Shown one piece after another: positions 13,301 through 23,220 of a DNA stretch of 64,000 nt. The number at the start of each line of letters is the position of its first letter. Position 1 is the first letter of the stretch. Position numbers and translations under genes: made by a program. Source of the DNA: Agelaius tricolor (lineage: Eukaryota; Chordata; Aves; Passeriformes; Icteridae); assembly GCA_023055355.1 (NCBI GenBank), contig JALJCS010000055.1:372001-436000 (forward strand). Reading direction: 5' to 3'. The notes below the pieces were generated by a model. It saw nothing but the letters and a program-made list of their open reading frames with translations, ran no database searches and was not told the DNA's origin.

Positions 13301-13450
13301 TAGGTTACTCCCACCTCAGGCAAAGACAAACCCATCTGTGGAATTGTTTTTGCTCAAGGACCTGGTTACACTTGGTGGGTAATGCAGAAAGATGGAGGAA
13401 GCCTTTGTGTACCACAGGGAAACCCAGTCATAAGTGAGAACTGTGTGTAA
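10329..13450 (+). pseudogene. ERVL pol remnant (PR-RT-RNase H-IN)
   Basis: Protease around 10370-10580 with the active-site run LVDTGVQCTLIPSG and ILGIDFL. Reverse transcriptase 10785-11590 with the catalytic-loop motif YIDDI near 11208. RNase H around 12100-12520 with TLFTDSS. Integrase 12590-13450 with an HHCC zinc-binding region (His pair near 12600-12625, Cys pair near 12710) and D-D-E core motifs (WQIDY, ESDSETHF, GKVEWCNG). The frame changes near 10768, 11340, 11560-11870, 12303 and 13040, so it cannot be made as one protein. Confidence 0.8.
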
Positions 13451-13494
13451 GGTTTCATTGTGATGCAGATGGAAATAGAATAAGGGGTGGATAA

Positions 13495-14177
13495 TGTTCC
13501 AGATTGCAATGCAAGATGTATTCCATTACCATCTGTATGGCAGATTATCTTTTGTCAAGTGGACAGTTTGCCTTATCTCTCTCTTTGAGTGACCACATTC
13601 ACGCCTTCCTGGTGAGGGAACATCTGCTGATAACAGACTATTGAATGCCACTGCATGACTGATAAGAACTGTAACATCCCATTGTGAGATGCTCCGCCCA
13701 GAGGGAGGAGCCAAGCATTGCTACCCAGATGTAATCCAGAGGTTTTGAGACACTAGCACGGCTTTCTCCACTGGATTCCCCAGAGGAACAGCAGCTGCCT
13801 CTTCTTCCACTGGACCTTTGGAGGAAGAATACATCCTTCTCTACAGGCCCCCCTTCCTCCAACAGAACCACCTCTGACGCTTTAGGAGGACTGCAGCCAC
13901 ATTTCCAATTGGACTGCTACCAACACCCTGACCCACAGGGTGTCAGGTTGGGTTCTGACTCTGTCAGTGTTGTTCTAGTGTACTGCACTGTTTATTTTAT
14001 CCTTTTATTTTTTTTCCCTATTAAAGAGCTGTTATTTCCTGCTCCTGTATTTTTGTGCTGAGAGCCCCTTAATTAAAAATTTATAGTAATTTGCAGGGGT
14101 GGGGAGGGTTTACATTCTCCATTTCAGCGGAGGCTTCTACCTTCCTTAGAAAACTCCTGTCTTTCCAAACCAAGACA
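13495..14177 (+). repeat. ERVL 3' LTR
   Basis: Begins TGTTCCAG right after a purine-rich tract (ataaggggtggataa) and ends ccaagaca. It contains ATTAAA near 14020. Related but diverged sequence occurs inside the inverted arms at about 34498-35078 and 38660-39240. The right end abuts the LTR of element A with no intervening host sequence. Confidence 0.75.
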
Positions 14178-14590
14178 GTTTATTAGGGTCTAACACTGCA
14201 GGGGTCTAGGGGTTAAAGAGAACAGCAAGGGAGGGTTTAGGGTAGAAATACAGGAAAAGAGGGGGTGGAGGAGAGCATCAGGGATCTAAGGGTTTAGGGG
14301 TGGTATACAGGGAAAGGGACCAATAAGGAATGCCAGAGTGGATAGGTGTAGACATAGACTGATGGGAAGACAAGGAAGGGAGAACTCTCTAGAACATGAA
14401 CATATAAGGGTAAAAGGGGTAGGAAAGGCCAACGGGGCAATGGGGAGGACAGAACTAGGACAAATTACCATAGTGATGAAAGGCACTATGGTGGAAGTTT
14501 CTTTCCTCACCCTGAGCTGTGAGGAATGCCTGGAGCCTAAGGTTCATCTCTCCAGGGCATTGCTGTTGCCCTCTCCCCAGTAGGCTCACA
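14178..14590 (-). repeat. Element A 3' LTR (truncated)
   Basis: Read on the minus strand it starts TGTGAGCCTACTGGGG and runs to an AATAAA at its truncated end. It aligns with 32256-32674 over its whole length with scattered differences. A purine-rich tract (complement of ctctcccttttg, 14611-14622) precedes it in element orientation. Confidence 0.75.
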
Positions 14591-14829
14591 GGCCTACAAC
14601 TGCACAACTCTCCCTTTTGTTTAATTAAAAGGCTCCGTTTTTGGATTTCTGTAAGTACTTTATAAAACATGGGAACACTTTAACATAACAACACCTAAAA
14701 CTCATAAGAGTAGTAAAGTAATAATTCAAAAAGGAAATAGTACATAAGATTAGGATACAACTGAAATAATCTAATGGGTGGGAACTAATTAAACAATGTC
14801 TTTTTTGTGGAATTCAAGTCTGGTAGGAA

Positions 14830-16240
14830 GTTGTGTTGTTCAGGAAGTGTAGACCTGGGTTTTTTTGAGGTTATTGGTTTGCATCTTTTCTTCTTCTTTT
14901 CCATGCCGCTTCTGCTTGTCATCACAGCTTTTGCTGAGGCTCGTTATTCTTGTAGAACGGGGACCTCCTCTCACAGTCCCTGCATGCCTTGCAGAGCTTC
15001 TTATCAGGCACGGATTCCTGCTTTGGGTTCATCCCTCTTTTGGATTGGACAGGGGCCTCCAGGGTCTGCAATCTCCCTGCCATCTCCCAGTCACCTTCCC
15101 TAGCAGCTTGTTCCCACACCCCTGCCCAGTGATCCTCAGGCTCAGTGTTAGAGTCTGGGAATCACTGTCTTCTGCTGAGGAGGAGGGCCTGCTGGTAGAG
15201 GAGCGGTGCTCCTGGGTAACCGGTGCGGCCCCGTGCCGTGGGCTGCTGGCAGCCAAGATGGCTGCCTTCCGGTCACCATCATGTCCACTTCCGGCTCCGG
15301 GGATGTGGGAGCCACAAGTGTCATGGCCCCAGGGGTGGAGCCCAGGGTGGAGAAGGTGGAGACCACAAGGGGAAAGGCAGGGCCTGGGTTGGGAAGGGTG
15401 GTACTGATGGAAAGGGGGGATCCTGACGCAGGAGCGACCATTGACACAATGGGCGGAAAGGAATGTGTTGCAGGGGAGGAGCCTGATGATGGAGGAGCAG
15501 GAAAGGGCAGAGGAGAGGTGGGAAAGTGGCCATTTTGGGGGGTGAGGGTGGGAAAACTTGGATCGCGAGGGGACAAAATGGCAGAGCTGGCCATGTTGCT
15601 GGCGCCATTTTGTAGAGTAATGGCCACTGGGGGAGATGAAAGAGGGTATGCAGGCACAGGAGGAAGGTTGAAGGGAAGGTCCAGAGCGGCACGGCCAGTG
15701 CTGTCCTGGTAAGGGGAGAGAGGAGATCAGGAGGCGTCAGGGAGACAGCAGCGACCATGTGCTGGATAGTGACATCTGCCTGCAGATTGCTCCTCAGGTG
15801 GGGAAGAGGGTTTGGGGGCATGGGGAGAGGATGAAGTGGAAGGGGTTTTGAACTGGGGACCCAAAACTTTTCCTGAATTTTCCCCTGATTTTTTTAACTG
15901 AATCATAAATAGCAAAAAAAGAAGATAAAGCTTTTTGACATAAATGGAACAAAACAAAAGAGGATAAAACTTCCCCACTTTAAAATTTCCCTCCATTTAT
16001 AAAACAAATAACTTGATCCCAACCATACCCCAAATCTCAAGTGGGGAAACTGATTTCCTTGCAACATAAAATATTTGAAAAGAAAATGAACAGAAGCTTT
16101 CAAATTCTCCTTTGAAAAATGAATTCCCCAAGCAACAAGGGCTAATGTAACTTGGATATAAATCTCCCATTGTGGAACAACGAGTTTTTTGCCTATTCTG
16201 CAGTCTTCCCACCCACAGGATTTAAAGTGAGAAAACAAAA
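14830..16240 (-). pseudogene. Element A gag remnant
   Basis: The upstream part (16238-15903) encodes a matrix-like segment that shares a spaced pattern (FSK..LK....K.F) with element E's matrix region at 46020-46200. The middle (15821-15148) is proline/serine-rich, as between matrix and capsid in betaretrovirus-like gag. The 3' part (15119-14922) has a Cys pair (CKACRDCERR). Frames shift between these parts. Matrix identity is inferred from the pattern shared with E. Confidence 0.5.
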
Positions 16241-16473
16241 GAAAAGGGGGACACTGACTGAAACATACTCACCCAGCAGTGCGTCAGCAAAGGATCTCGT
16301 GGTGGGTCTGTCAAGGAGAGCGATCCTCCAGTCCGTGACTCTGGGAGGGTTGCAGGTCTCTCCCCTCAGTGTGCCCTGATAAAACTCAGAGGTTGCCTTA
16401 GGGTAGTGGCTGACCCAAAGGTGACTTAGATTCCAGCAATGGTGGAGATGCTCTTCAGGGGTACCAGACAAAG

Positions 16474-16491
16474 GTCCCTGTTCGGGGTCCG
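16474..16491 (-). other. Element A primer binding site (tRNA-Lys-like)
   Basis: On the minus strand the 18 nt end in CCGAACAGGGAC, the 3' part of the usual tRNA-Lys3-type site. The first bases differ. It sits two bases inside the LTR end at 16494. Confidence 0.65.
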
Positions 16492-16493
16492 CT

Positions 16494-16570
16494 TGTTGTG
16501 GTCTGCGGTGGTGGTGAATGCAACCTTCCCTGAGAGCATCTTGCACCAACAGGCAGGAGCCATGAGAGCA
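16494..16570 (-). repeat. Element A 5' LTR, U5 end
   Basis: Starts tgttgtgg on the plus strand next to the primer binding site and passes into the CA-rich tract. The rest of this LTR lies beyond element B at 32206-32674. Confidence 0.55.
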
Positions 16571-16663
16571 CCAGCACACACAGACACACACACATGCACA
16601 CACACACAGACACACACACACAGATACAGACACACACACACACAGACACACACACACGCACAG

Positions 16664-16695
<32 letters not shown>

Positions 16696-17075
16696 AGAGA
16701 CACACAGAGACACACACACACAGACACACAGACACACACACACGCACAGACACACACACACACACAGACACACACACAGACACAGAGACACACAGAGACA
16801 CACACACAGACACACAGACACACACACACACTCACACACACACACATGCACACACACACAGACACAGACACACACACAGACACACACACAGACACAGAGA
16901 CACACAGAGACACACACACACAGACACACAGACACACACACACACTCACACACACACACATGCACACACACACAGACACAGACACACACACAGACACACA
17001 CACACACAGACACACACACACACACAGACACACACACACACACACACACAGACACACACACAGAGACACACACAC
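16571..17075. repeat. CA-rich compound microsatellite, left half
   Basis: About 500 bp of (CA)n broken by regular GA, TG and CG interruptions. A higher-order unit of roughly 110 bp occurs twice, starting near 16780 and 16890. Long open frames on both strands here are low-complexity artefacts. Element B interrupts it at 17076 and the tract resumes at 32020. Confidence 0.95.
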
Positions 17076-17430
17076 TGTGGTAGGTAAGGGACAGGCGTTC
17101 GGAAGATTTCAGGCTGTGACGGAAAATTACAGGACTCCTTCTGCCCCTCTCCCCAGAGATAAGGATCACCCTTGGAATGTAGCCAAACATGTAGCCCCCC
17201 TAACCTATAGATGCCAGTAACTTTCCACTCCATACTAACCCTAGAAAGTATAGCCAAACCCCTTTCTGATGTAGAGAAACCCCTTAGTCCATAAATGCCC
17301 CTGAGACCCCTCAATAAACGCCATTTGCTGTCCACCACATTGGTGTATGTAGCATTGGACCGAGTGACCCTGGGCCTTGGGTCACCGTGCCGGACCTCCC
17401 GAACCAGGTCGCCACGCCGTAACGGCAACA
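17076..17430 (+). repeat. Element B 5' LTR
   Basis: TGTGGTAGG...GGCAACA, 355 bp. Polyadenylation signal AATAAA at 17313-17318 and a TATA-like cataaat just upstream. Matches the 3' LTR with one visible substitution and no length change. Confidence 0.95.
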
Positions 17431-17432
17431 TC

Positions 17433-17451
17433 TGGTGCCGAAACCCCGGGA
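17433..17451 (+). other. Element B primer binding site (tRNA-Phe-like)
   Basis: TGGTGCCGAAACCCCGGGA, two bases after the LTR. It is complementary to the 3' end of tRNA-Phe except for one extra C. Confidence 0.75.
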
Positions 17452-17538
17452 AAATCGCAGCGCCCGGAGTTCGGGATTTCGCCTGGACAGGGGACCGGCC
17501 TGTGCAGTGGGGGCGACGCCCCCAGACCAGCGTGGACC

Positions 17539-17907
17539 ATGGAAGCCATAGCGAAGGTCGTAACTCAGATGCATGCTCAATGGGGGATTGATTGTAAGCT
17601 AAAAGATTTATGTCTTGCTATACCGAGACTTATTAAGCTGGGGGTGATAGACAGCCCGGTGGATATTCTCCATCCGGAGATATGGGATACTTGTACAAAG
17701 GTTTTAGCTGAGGAGACTATGTCCTCAGGCTCAGGGAAAGCTCTAAAGTCATGGGGCAGAGTCGTGCAGGCTCTGCAGAAAGCTAGAGAAGAGCAGGAGA
17801 CCTGGAAAGCCGCGCAGGCTTGGTTATTCGCCACGCCGCAGTTGGGGGTGGGCGCGGCAACGCAGACCGCGGAGGGCTTCGATCAGATCGGCACCGCGGA
17901 ACCATGA
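17539..17907 (+). pseudogene. Element B gag, matrix segment
   Basis: 122 codons from the first ATG after the leader. The sequence around LKSWGRVVQALQKAREEQ is strongly reminiscent of alpharetroviral matrix. Position 2 is Glu, so there is no N-myristoylation glycine, as in alpharetroviruses. It stops at TGA 17905-17907. Gag-like sequence resumes in another frame across a nine-G run (17943-17951). Confidence 0.75.
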
Positions 17908-17941
17908 GCGCCGGATTCCCCCGAGCAGACTGCTTCACCAT

Positions 17942-18889
17942 CGGGGGGGGGAACGCGCGCGGGCGTTTTGGCGGGGGTTAACGGAGGAAGCGCGGGAGGC
18001 GGCGAAATTGCCGGACCCCGAAGGGGTGGATAAAAGCGCACCCCCTCCGTATGCGTTTGAAAATGGCGCCGAACCGCGTGTTCAGGGCGGAAAGGAAAAC
18101 ACGGCGGGCGGAAATGCAGTCAGCCTGCTTAACAACGCATGCGCGGGCAAGCGGGGGGGCGGGGCGGCCCCCGCGGAGGAGCGTAAGGCCAATCAGAGCG
18201 CTCAGTTCACTTTAGGTCCTTATAGGGCAAGGACCTCCCCCAGTAGGAGGCGGGGGGACCCCAGGGGGAGGGAACGGCCCGACCCCCGCAAGAAGGGGCG
18301 GGGTCGGAGCCCGAGAAAAAGGCAGAGCAGCCCGGAAACGTCCGGGCAGTCGACTTCCGGCTCGGACTCGGACTCGAGCTCTGAGCTCGAGAGGGGATCG
18401 GGGAGTTCCAACTCGGATTCGGGTTTTAACAGAAGGAGAGCAGCGGCATACAAGGTCACTAGCCACAGCGCTCCTGCATGGGTGAAGGGGATACCGGAGA
18501 AAGATCAAACTCCGCTTACAGACTGGCGGAAAATAAAAATAGCGTGTGCTGAATGGACTCCGTCGGCGAAACTGGTGTTCCCGGTTCGGGTGGGGGGAGC
18601 CGGCGGGAATCAAAGGACCTATTCGCCGGTAAACCTGAAAGATGTGCAGGCAATTATTAAAGCAATTGCAGATAGGGGAATTAATTCTGCCATGGTTTCC
18701 ACACTCATTGACAGCGTTTTTGGAGGGGATGACATGTTACCTTTTGATATTAAGCAGACTTGCAGAATGATTTTTGATGGGGCAGGGATGATCGTTTTTA
18801 AGCAGGAATGGGAGGATAACTGTATTAAGCAGCTGGCCCTGGTAACAGGGCAGACCATCCACTGCACGGCTCCAGTATACAGAGGCTAA
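17942..18889 (+). pseudogene. Element B gag, p10-like to capsid N-terminal segment
   Basis: Open in frame from the G run to 18889. It holds a PPPY late-domain motif (18041-18052), an Arg/Ser-rich low-complexity region (18230-18430) and a capsid N-terminal domain (from about 18570: LVFPVRVGG...MVSTLIDSVFGGDD). PPPY recruits Nedd4-family ligases in alpharetroviruses. The frame ends at TAA 18887-18889, where capsid sequence continues in another frame. Confidence 0.75.
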
Positions 18890-18899
18890 TGGCACAGAC

Positions 18900-19205
18900 C
18901 CTACAATGATCACCCCTCAGGCACAGGCTGAGGGCTTGCGGGCACATGAGGTTATGACAACAACCCGTGCTGCCCGAGAAGCCATCCGTGTTGCTTCCAA
19001 AGTAATAGCCAAACCATCGCCTTGGTCCACAATAAAGCAGAGTGAGAGTGAAAGCTTCACTCAGTTTGTGCATCGTTTACAGGCTGCCTTGGACTCCTCA
19101 ACATTACCCTCAGAGGCAAAGGGTCCTGTGCTGGCAGAGTGCCTACGCCAGCAATGCAACTCAGCCACCAAGGACATTTTAAGATCACTGCCGCAAGGGG
19201 TCTAA
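18900..19205 (+). pseudogene. Element B gag, capsid C-terminal segment
   Basis: Open segment containing a major-homology-like region (about 19035-19090, QSESESFTQFVHRLQAALD). This marks a retroviral capsid C-terminal domain. It is out of frame with the segments on both sides. Confidence 0.75.
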
Positions 19206-19215
19206 TCTAGCTGCC

Positions 19216-19393
19216 ATGATCAGACACGTTGCAAAGGAAGAACACCTAGCTCCCATTCAGGCAGCAGTTCACACTGCAATAACGAGTGTCATGGCATGCT
19301 TTAAGTGTGGCCAAGCTGGGCACGTGGCAACAAACTGCCCCCAGTCAGGGCGCCCACCAGCAGCTGCTCCACCACGCCAGGGGAGACCTAGGG
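19216..19393 (+). pseudogene. Element B gag, first nucleocapsid zinc knuckle
   Basis: CCHC knuckle CFKCGQAGHVATNC near 19297-19338, followed by a Pro/Arg-rich linker. Element C enters at 19394, immediately after CTAGGG, and separates this knuckle from the second one at about 27541. Confidence 0.85.
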
Positions 19394-19805
19394 TGTAGAG
19401 AGCTTTTTGGATAATTGGTTAGCTGGGAAAGGACATTTCGATGTGATACCGATGGATAAGGATAGGGGATACAAGCTGGGAACTAAGCAACCAGTGTCCA
19501 ATCACTGACAAAGGTCACAGTGACCTTCTCTGAAACGGGAAGACGGGGGAGAAAATTGCTTGCCAGAAAATGTAGTTATCTTAGGTAGAAAAGTTAGAAG
19601 AATGCAAACATAGAAGCAAAATAATTGTTAGAAGATAGAAGTAGGTGTGGTTGATCTAAGTGTGCTTTAACCAATAGTGAGCTCAGCTTTTGCAATATGT
19701 ATAAGCTTCATTAACACCAATATAAATGTGTGTGGGTTTTCAATCAACTTCAGGATTTGCTATTCACACATATGGTGTGTCGCATTTCTCCCGCCGTTCA
19801 CGACA
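19394..19805 (+). repeat. Element C 5' LTR
   Basis: TGTAGAGAGC...TTCACGACA, 412 bp. TATAAAT at 19721-19727. It is one base shorter than the 3' LTR owing to a deletion near 19425. Confidence 0.95.
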
Positions 19806-19807
19806 AA

Positions 19808-19825
19808 TGGTGACCCCGGACGTCT
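19808..19825 (+). other. Element C primer binding site (tRNA-Trp-like)
   Basis: Begins TGGTGACCCCG two bases after the LTR end. This is the tRNA-Trp type used by alpharetroviruses, and element D has the same start on the minus strand at 61470-61487. Confidence 0.75.
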
Positions 19826-20011
19826 TTCTTCGGGAATAGCCACGGTCAGCGGCGTGAGCGGAGTCAGGTCCTATCGCAGCTGAGGACGGCAAAAGCACCA
19901 CTGAAAAAGGGAAGGTGCGAAGGCCCCGGGTGACCCCACAGGGGGGCCCGGCTGATACGTGCTGCCGGAAGCCTGAAAAGAGCTGCAAGAAGCGCGCTGT
20001 TATCGTTTAAC

Positions 20012-21920
20012 ATGGATAAGGAAAGGCAAGCAGCATATGATTTATTTACTGACTTTTTACGAGGCCGTCATGTTAAGGGGATAGATTTGCAGAAAGAGCT
20101 TCCTGGGTTGTTAGCTTATGGGTGTGCACAGGGGCTTTTTCGTAATCCGCACACGGTGCATGAATTGTCGGAGTGGCGTATATTCGGGGATAAGCTCTGG
20201 CAGGCAGTCATAGATGATGATAAGACCGCAAGAAAGTGGGGGAAGTTATGGCGAGTCGTTCATGATGAATTGCTAAAATACCAGGCAGAGGAAAGAGCTG
20301 CCCGGCAGGCCAGCGCAGCTCATGAAAGGAACAGGAGTTATGGGGACTGGTTTGGTTCCCCGCTGCCTCCTGTTACGCCCACTGTAAATCTGCCGCCTGC
20401 ATCGCGTTCTACTTTAAACGGCAGTTCCCCACCCCCATCGGCGCCTGCTCTAAGCAGCACGGCCCCGCCAGCTTCGGCGCCTGTTTTAAGTAGCACCCCC
20501 TTACCGATTTCGGTTCCTGCCCCATATGGTGGTCTGCCGCCGGCACCGGCATCTGCAATAAGCGGCGGCTCCCTGCCAACCCCAGCCCCTGCTCCAGACA
20601 ACAGCTCCCCGCCGCTACCAGTTCCTGCTTCGGGCAGCAGCCCCCACACCCCCCCCCCCCCCCACGTGTCCTCCGGCCGTGCCGTCCGCGCCGCCTGTCC
20701 CGGTGTCAAGCCCTACACCTCCTCCGCTTAATGGTTCGCTCATCCCCGGGTCGGAGAGTGACCTTGCAAGGGCCATTGCTCAGCAGCGAAGGGAGGCATG
20801 GGCGGCGGTAGCTAAAAAATTTATGGACACGGGGGATGAGGAGGCAAGATCGGCTGCTATGGAAATGGCTTGCCCGGTGGTTTATTCTCCCATGGCGGGG
20901 GGAGGGTTTCAAGCCACAATAACTGCCCTGGATTGGAAACTGTTATCGCAGTTACGATCCACGGTTAGTCAATTTGGAGTAACTAGTGAACCCACAAAAC
21001 AAATGCTGGATTACATCTGGGGCACTCAGGTTTTGCTGCTGGCAGATTGCAGGACGGTAATACGGCTCATTTTTACTCAACACCAACAGCTTTTGTTTAA
21101 TGCCCATTGGCATGCGATTTGTCAGCAATGTGTCGCAGTGGTACAGCAACCAGGGGATCCGTTATATGGGGTGACCCTGGAGGAGTTAATGGGGTTCGGG
21201 CCTTTTCTTAGAACGGAGGCACAAGCATTGATTGGTCCCGAGAAGTGCAGAGAGGCTATGCGGTTAGCACGTTTAGCTATCGATAGAATTAAAGATCCGG
21301 GAGGAATTCCTTCTTATATGGGGATGAAGCAAGGTACGGAAGAGTCATTCGGAGCTTTTATAGATAGGGTAGCGAATGCTATTGAACGGGCAGGAGTCCC
21401 TGAATTCATGAAAGGGACCTTGCTAAAGCAGTGCACACTTCAAAACAGCAATCAGCTTACCAAGAATGTGATAAATACCCTGGGAGCTAATTGGTCTATA
21501 GAGGAGGCTTTAGAACGATTAGCTAATGTCCCGCTGGGATCACAGGCAATGTTAGTAGATGCTATTAAAGAGCTAGGGGTCGGGTTACAGAAGCAGGCAG
21601 AGTCTTCCCAAAACCAAGTACTGGCGGCCCTCGCCCCGCTCCAGGCAGCAGCAATCAATGCTCCACGAGCTCCATCGACTAGCCGACTCAGATGCTACCG
21701 ATGTGGAGGACTGGGACATGCGCGGCGGGACTGTCCCACCGTCAGTGTTTGGTGTAAAGATTGCCGCCTGGACACCCACAACACCAGAGTCTGCAGACAC
21801 CGCTCGGGAAACGGCAGAGCCAGCGCGCCCGCCAGCTGCCGCGCCCGGACACAAGTAGCAGCTGTCACAACTTCGGCTCAACCTGCCTCCAGCCCGCAAC
21901 CGCCGGGAGCCTTGGATTAG
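20012..21920 (+). pseudogene. Element C gag (frame break in a poly-C run)
   Basis: The first part (20012-20731) is a matrix-like N-terminus then a Pro/Ser-rich linker. The second part (20679-21920) carries a capsid (about 20900-21630) and a nucleocapsid with CYRCGGLGHARRDC plus a second Cys-rich box (WCKDCRLDTHNTRVC). The two parts are joined across a run of C at about 20650-20663. Apart from that run gag is open from ATG to TAG. No MG start, so no classical myristoylation signal. The break may be real decay or a homopolymer length error. Confidence 0.85.
21806..21812 (+). other. Candidate gag-pro -1 frameshift heptamer GGGAAAC
   Basis: G GGA AAC is in phase with the gag frame, 105 nt before the gag stop, and a -1 shift enters the open pro frame. 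A short GC stem is possible just downstream (gcgcg near 21823 with cgcgc near 21840). The related element D has the same heptamer in phase. This heptamer is a known gag-pro site in betaretroviruses. Confidence 0.75.
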
Positions 21921-22609
21921 AAGCAGCAGCAACCGTGACTTTGATGACTACTCACCCAGAAAAGGTTCCAACTGGGGTAAAAGGACCACTCATTATTGAT
22001 GGATTACCTATGGGAGCTCTGCTTTTAGGGCGTTCCTCGGCTACGATGATGGGATTATTTGTTTTATCTGGAGTGATAGATGCTGATTACACAGGAGAGA
22101 TTTCCATTATGGTGCATACTCTTTTTCCACCGATGCGGATCAAAAAAGGACAAAGGATAGCTCTATTAATTCCTTTGCAACAGTTGGTCAAAACTGTACC
22201 CCCTCGTCAGGCACAGTCCAGAGGAGAGCATGGATTCGGATCCACGGGGGGCCTTGCCTTTTTGACAATGAACTTAAATGAACGGCCAAAGAGCACTGTA
22301 ATTTTGGATTATCGGGGTGAAAGGCAAACCTTGGTAGGACTGTTAGATACTGGCGCAGACTCCAGCATTGTGAGTCCAGATTTCTGGCCCCACAGTTGGC
22401 CATTACAGTCAACCACGATGCCAGTAACTGGAGTTGGAGGCCTGACACTTGCAAGGAAAACACCCATGCTATCTGTGACTATTGAGGATAAAACTGTACG
22501 GGGTGTTTTGTCAGTTGTACCTTTGCCTCCTACTGTGCAGTGCCTTATTGGTCGGGACATTTTGGCTCAGATGGGTGTAGTACTGACAAATGAACACCCT
22601 TTGGGCTAA
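21813..22609 (+). CDS. pro: Element C pro: dUTPase-like domain plus aspartic protease
   Basis: Read in -1 frame relative to gag. The N-terminal part has dUTPase-type motifs in order: GVIDADYTGEI (about 22075), GQRIALL (about 22150) and a terminal Gly-rich RGEHGFGSTGG (about 22220). The protease follows with LLDTGADSSIV (about 22340) and IGRDIL (about 22550). dUTPase fused to protease is a betaretroviral trait. The frame is uninterrupted to TAA at 22607-22609, so this is the most intact gene of element C's gag-pro-pol. Whether the dUTPase is active cannot be judged. Confidence 0.8.
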
Positions 22610-23220
22610 AGGCCATTGCATGGACTTTCCCAATCCCATTAACCTGGACCACGAACACTCTGGTATGGGTTAAGCAGTGGCCTTTAAAAAGGGAAAGTCT
22701 CAAGCAGGTTCACATGCTGGTATACGAACAATATAAACAAGGACATTTACAGCTGTCAACAAGTCCATGGAATACCCCCATCTTTGTGATTAAAAAGAAG
22801 TCGGGAAAGTATCGCTTACTACATGATTTGCGAGCTGTGAATGAACAGATGGAGCCAATGGGGGCCTTACAACCTGGTTTACCTAACCCGGCTATGCTAC
22901 CAAGGGACTGGCCACTTTTGATTATTGATCTGAAGGACTGCTTCTTTACTATTGCTCTGCATCCTCGAGACACTCGAAGGTTTGCATTCACTCTGCCGGC
23001 GTTAAACAGGGGAGAGCCGGACAAAAGATTTCAATGGTTTCTCTTCCCCAGGGCATGCGCAACAGCGCCACCTTGTGTCAACTCTATGTCGATGCAGCTT
23101 TACAACCCTTGCGACATGCCTGGCCTGGCACAATCATTTACCATTATATGGATGACATTTTATTTGCACAACCAGAACCTTTTGCGCGTCAACAAATTCA
23201 GGCAATACACGATGCTTTGA
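22594..23220 (+). pseudogene. Element C pol, RT fingers/palm segment before frame break
   Basis: Frame -1 to pro. It contains the RT entry region (STSPWNTPIFVIKKKSGKYR) and catalytic motif A (LLIIDLKDCFF, about 22915-22947). RT sequence leaves this frame near 23033 and continues in the frame of the next segment. The comparison with element D implies one missing base there. Confidence 0.85.
22597..22603 (+). other. Candidate pro-pol -1 frameshift heptamer CCCTTTG
   Basis: C CCT TTG is in phase with pro, immediately before its stop. A -1 shift enters the pol frame, which is open from 22594. The equivalent position in element D reads CGCTTTA, which does not fit the rule, so this call is tentative. 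Confidence 0.45.

Larger units (their letters stand above)
8632..14177 (+). mobile_element. ERVL-type endogenous retrovirus, decayed, 3' LTR present
   Basis: Plus-strand provirus with gag-like, protease, reverse transcriptase, RNase H and integrase remnants in order, then a 3' LTR at 13495-14177. I see no env. A 5' LTR and primer binding site were not identified, so the left border is only the first gag-like codon. Several frameshifts and stops show it is dead. The assignment to the class III (ERVL) group rests on the integrase and LTR style and is by recognition. Confidence 0.8.

Noticed and set aside
16439..17220. Open frames over 200 codons on both strands (Thr/His- and Cys/Val-rich)
   Set aside because: They are translations of the CA-rich microsatellite; no biased third position or family.
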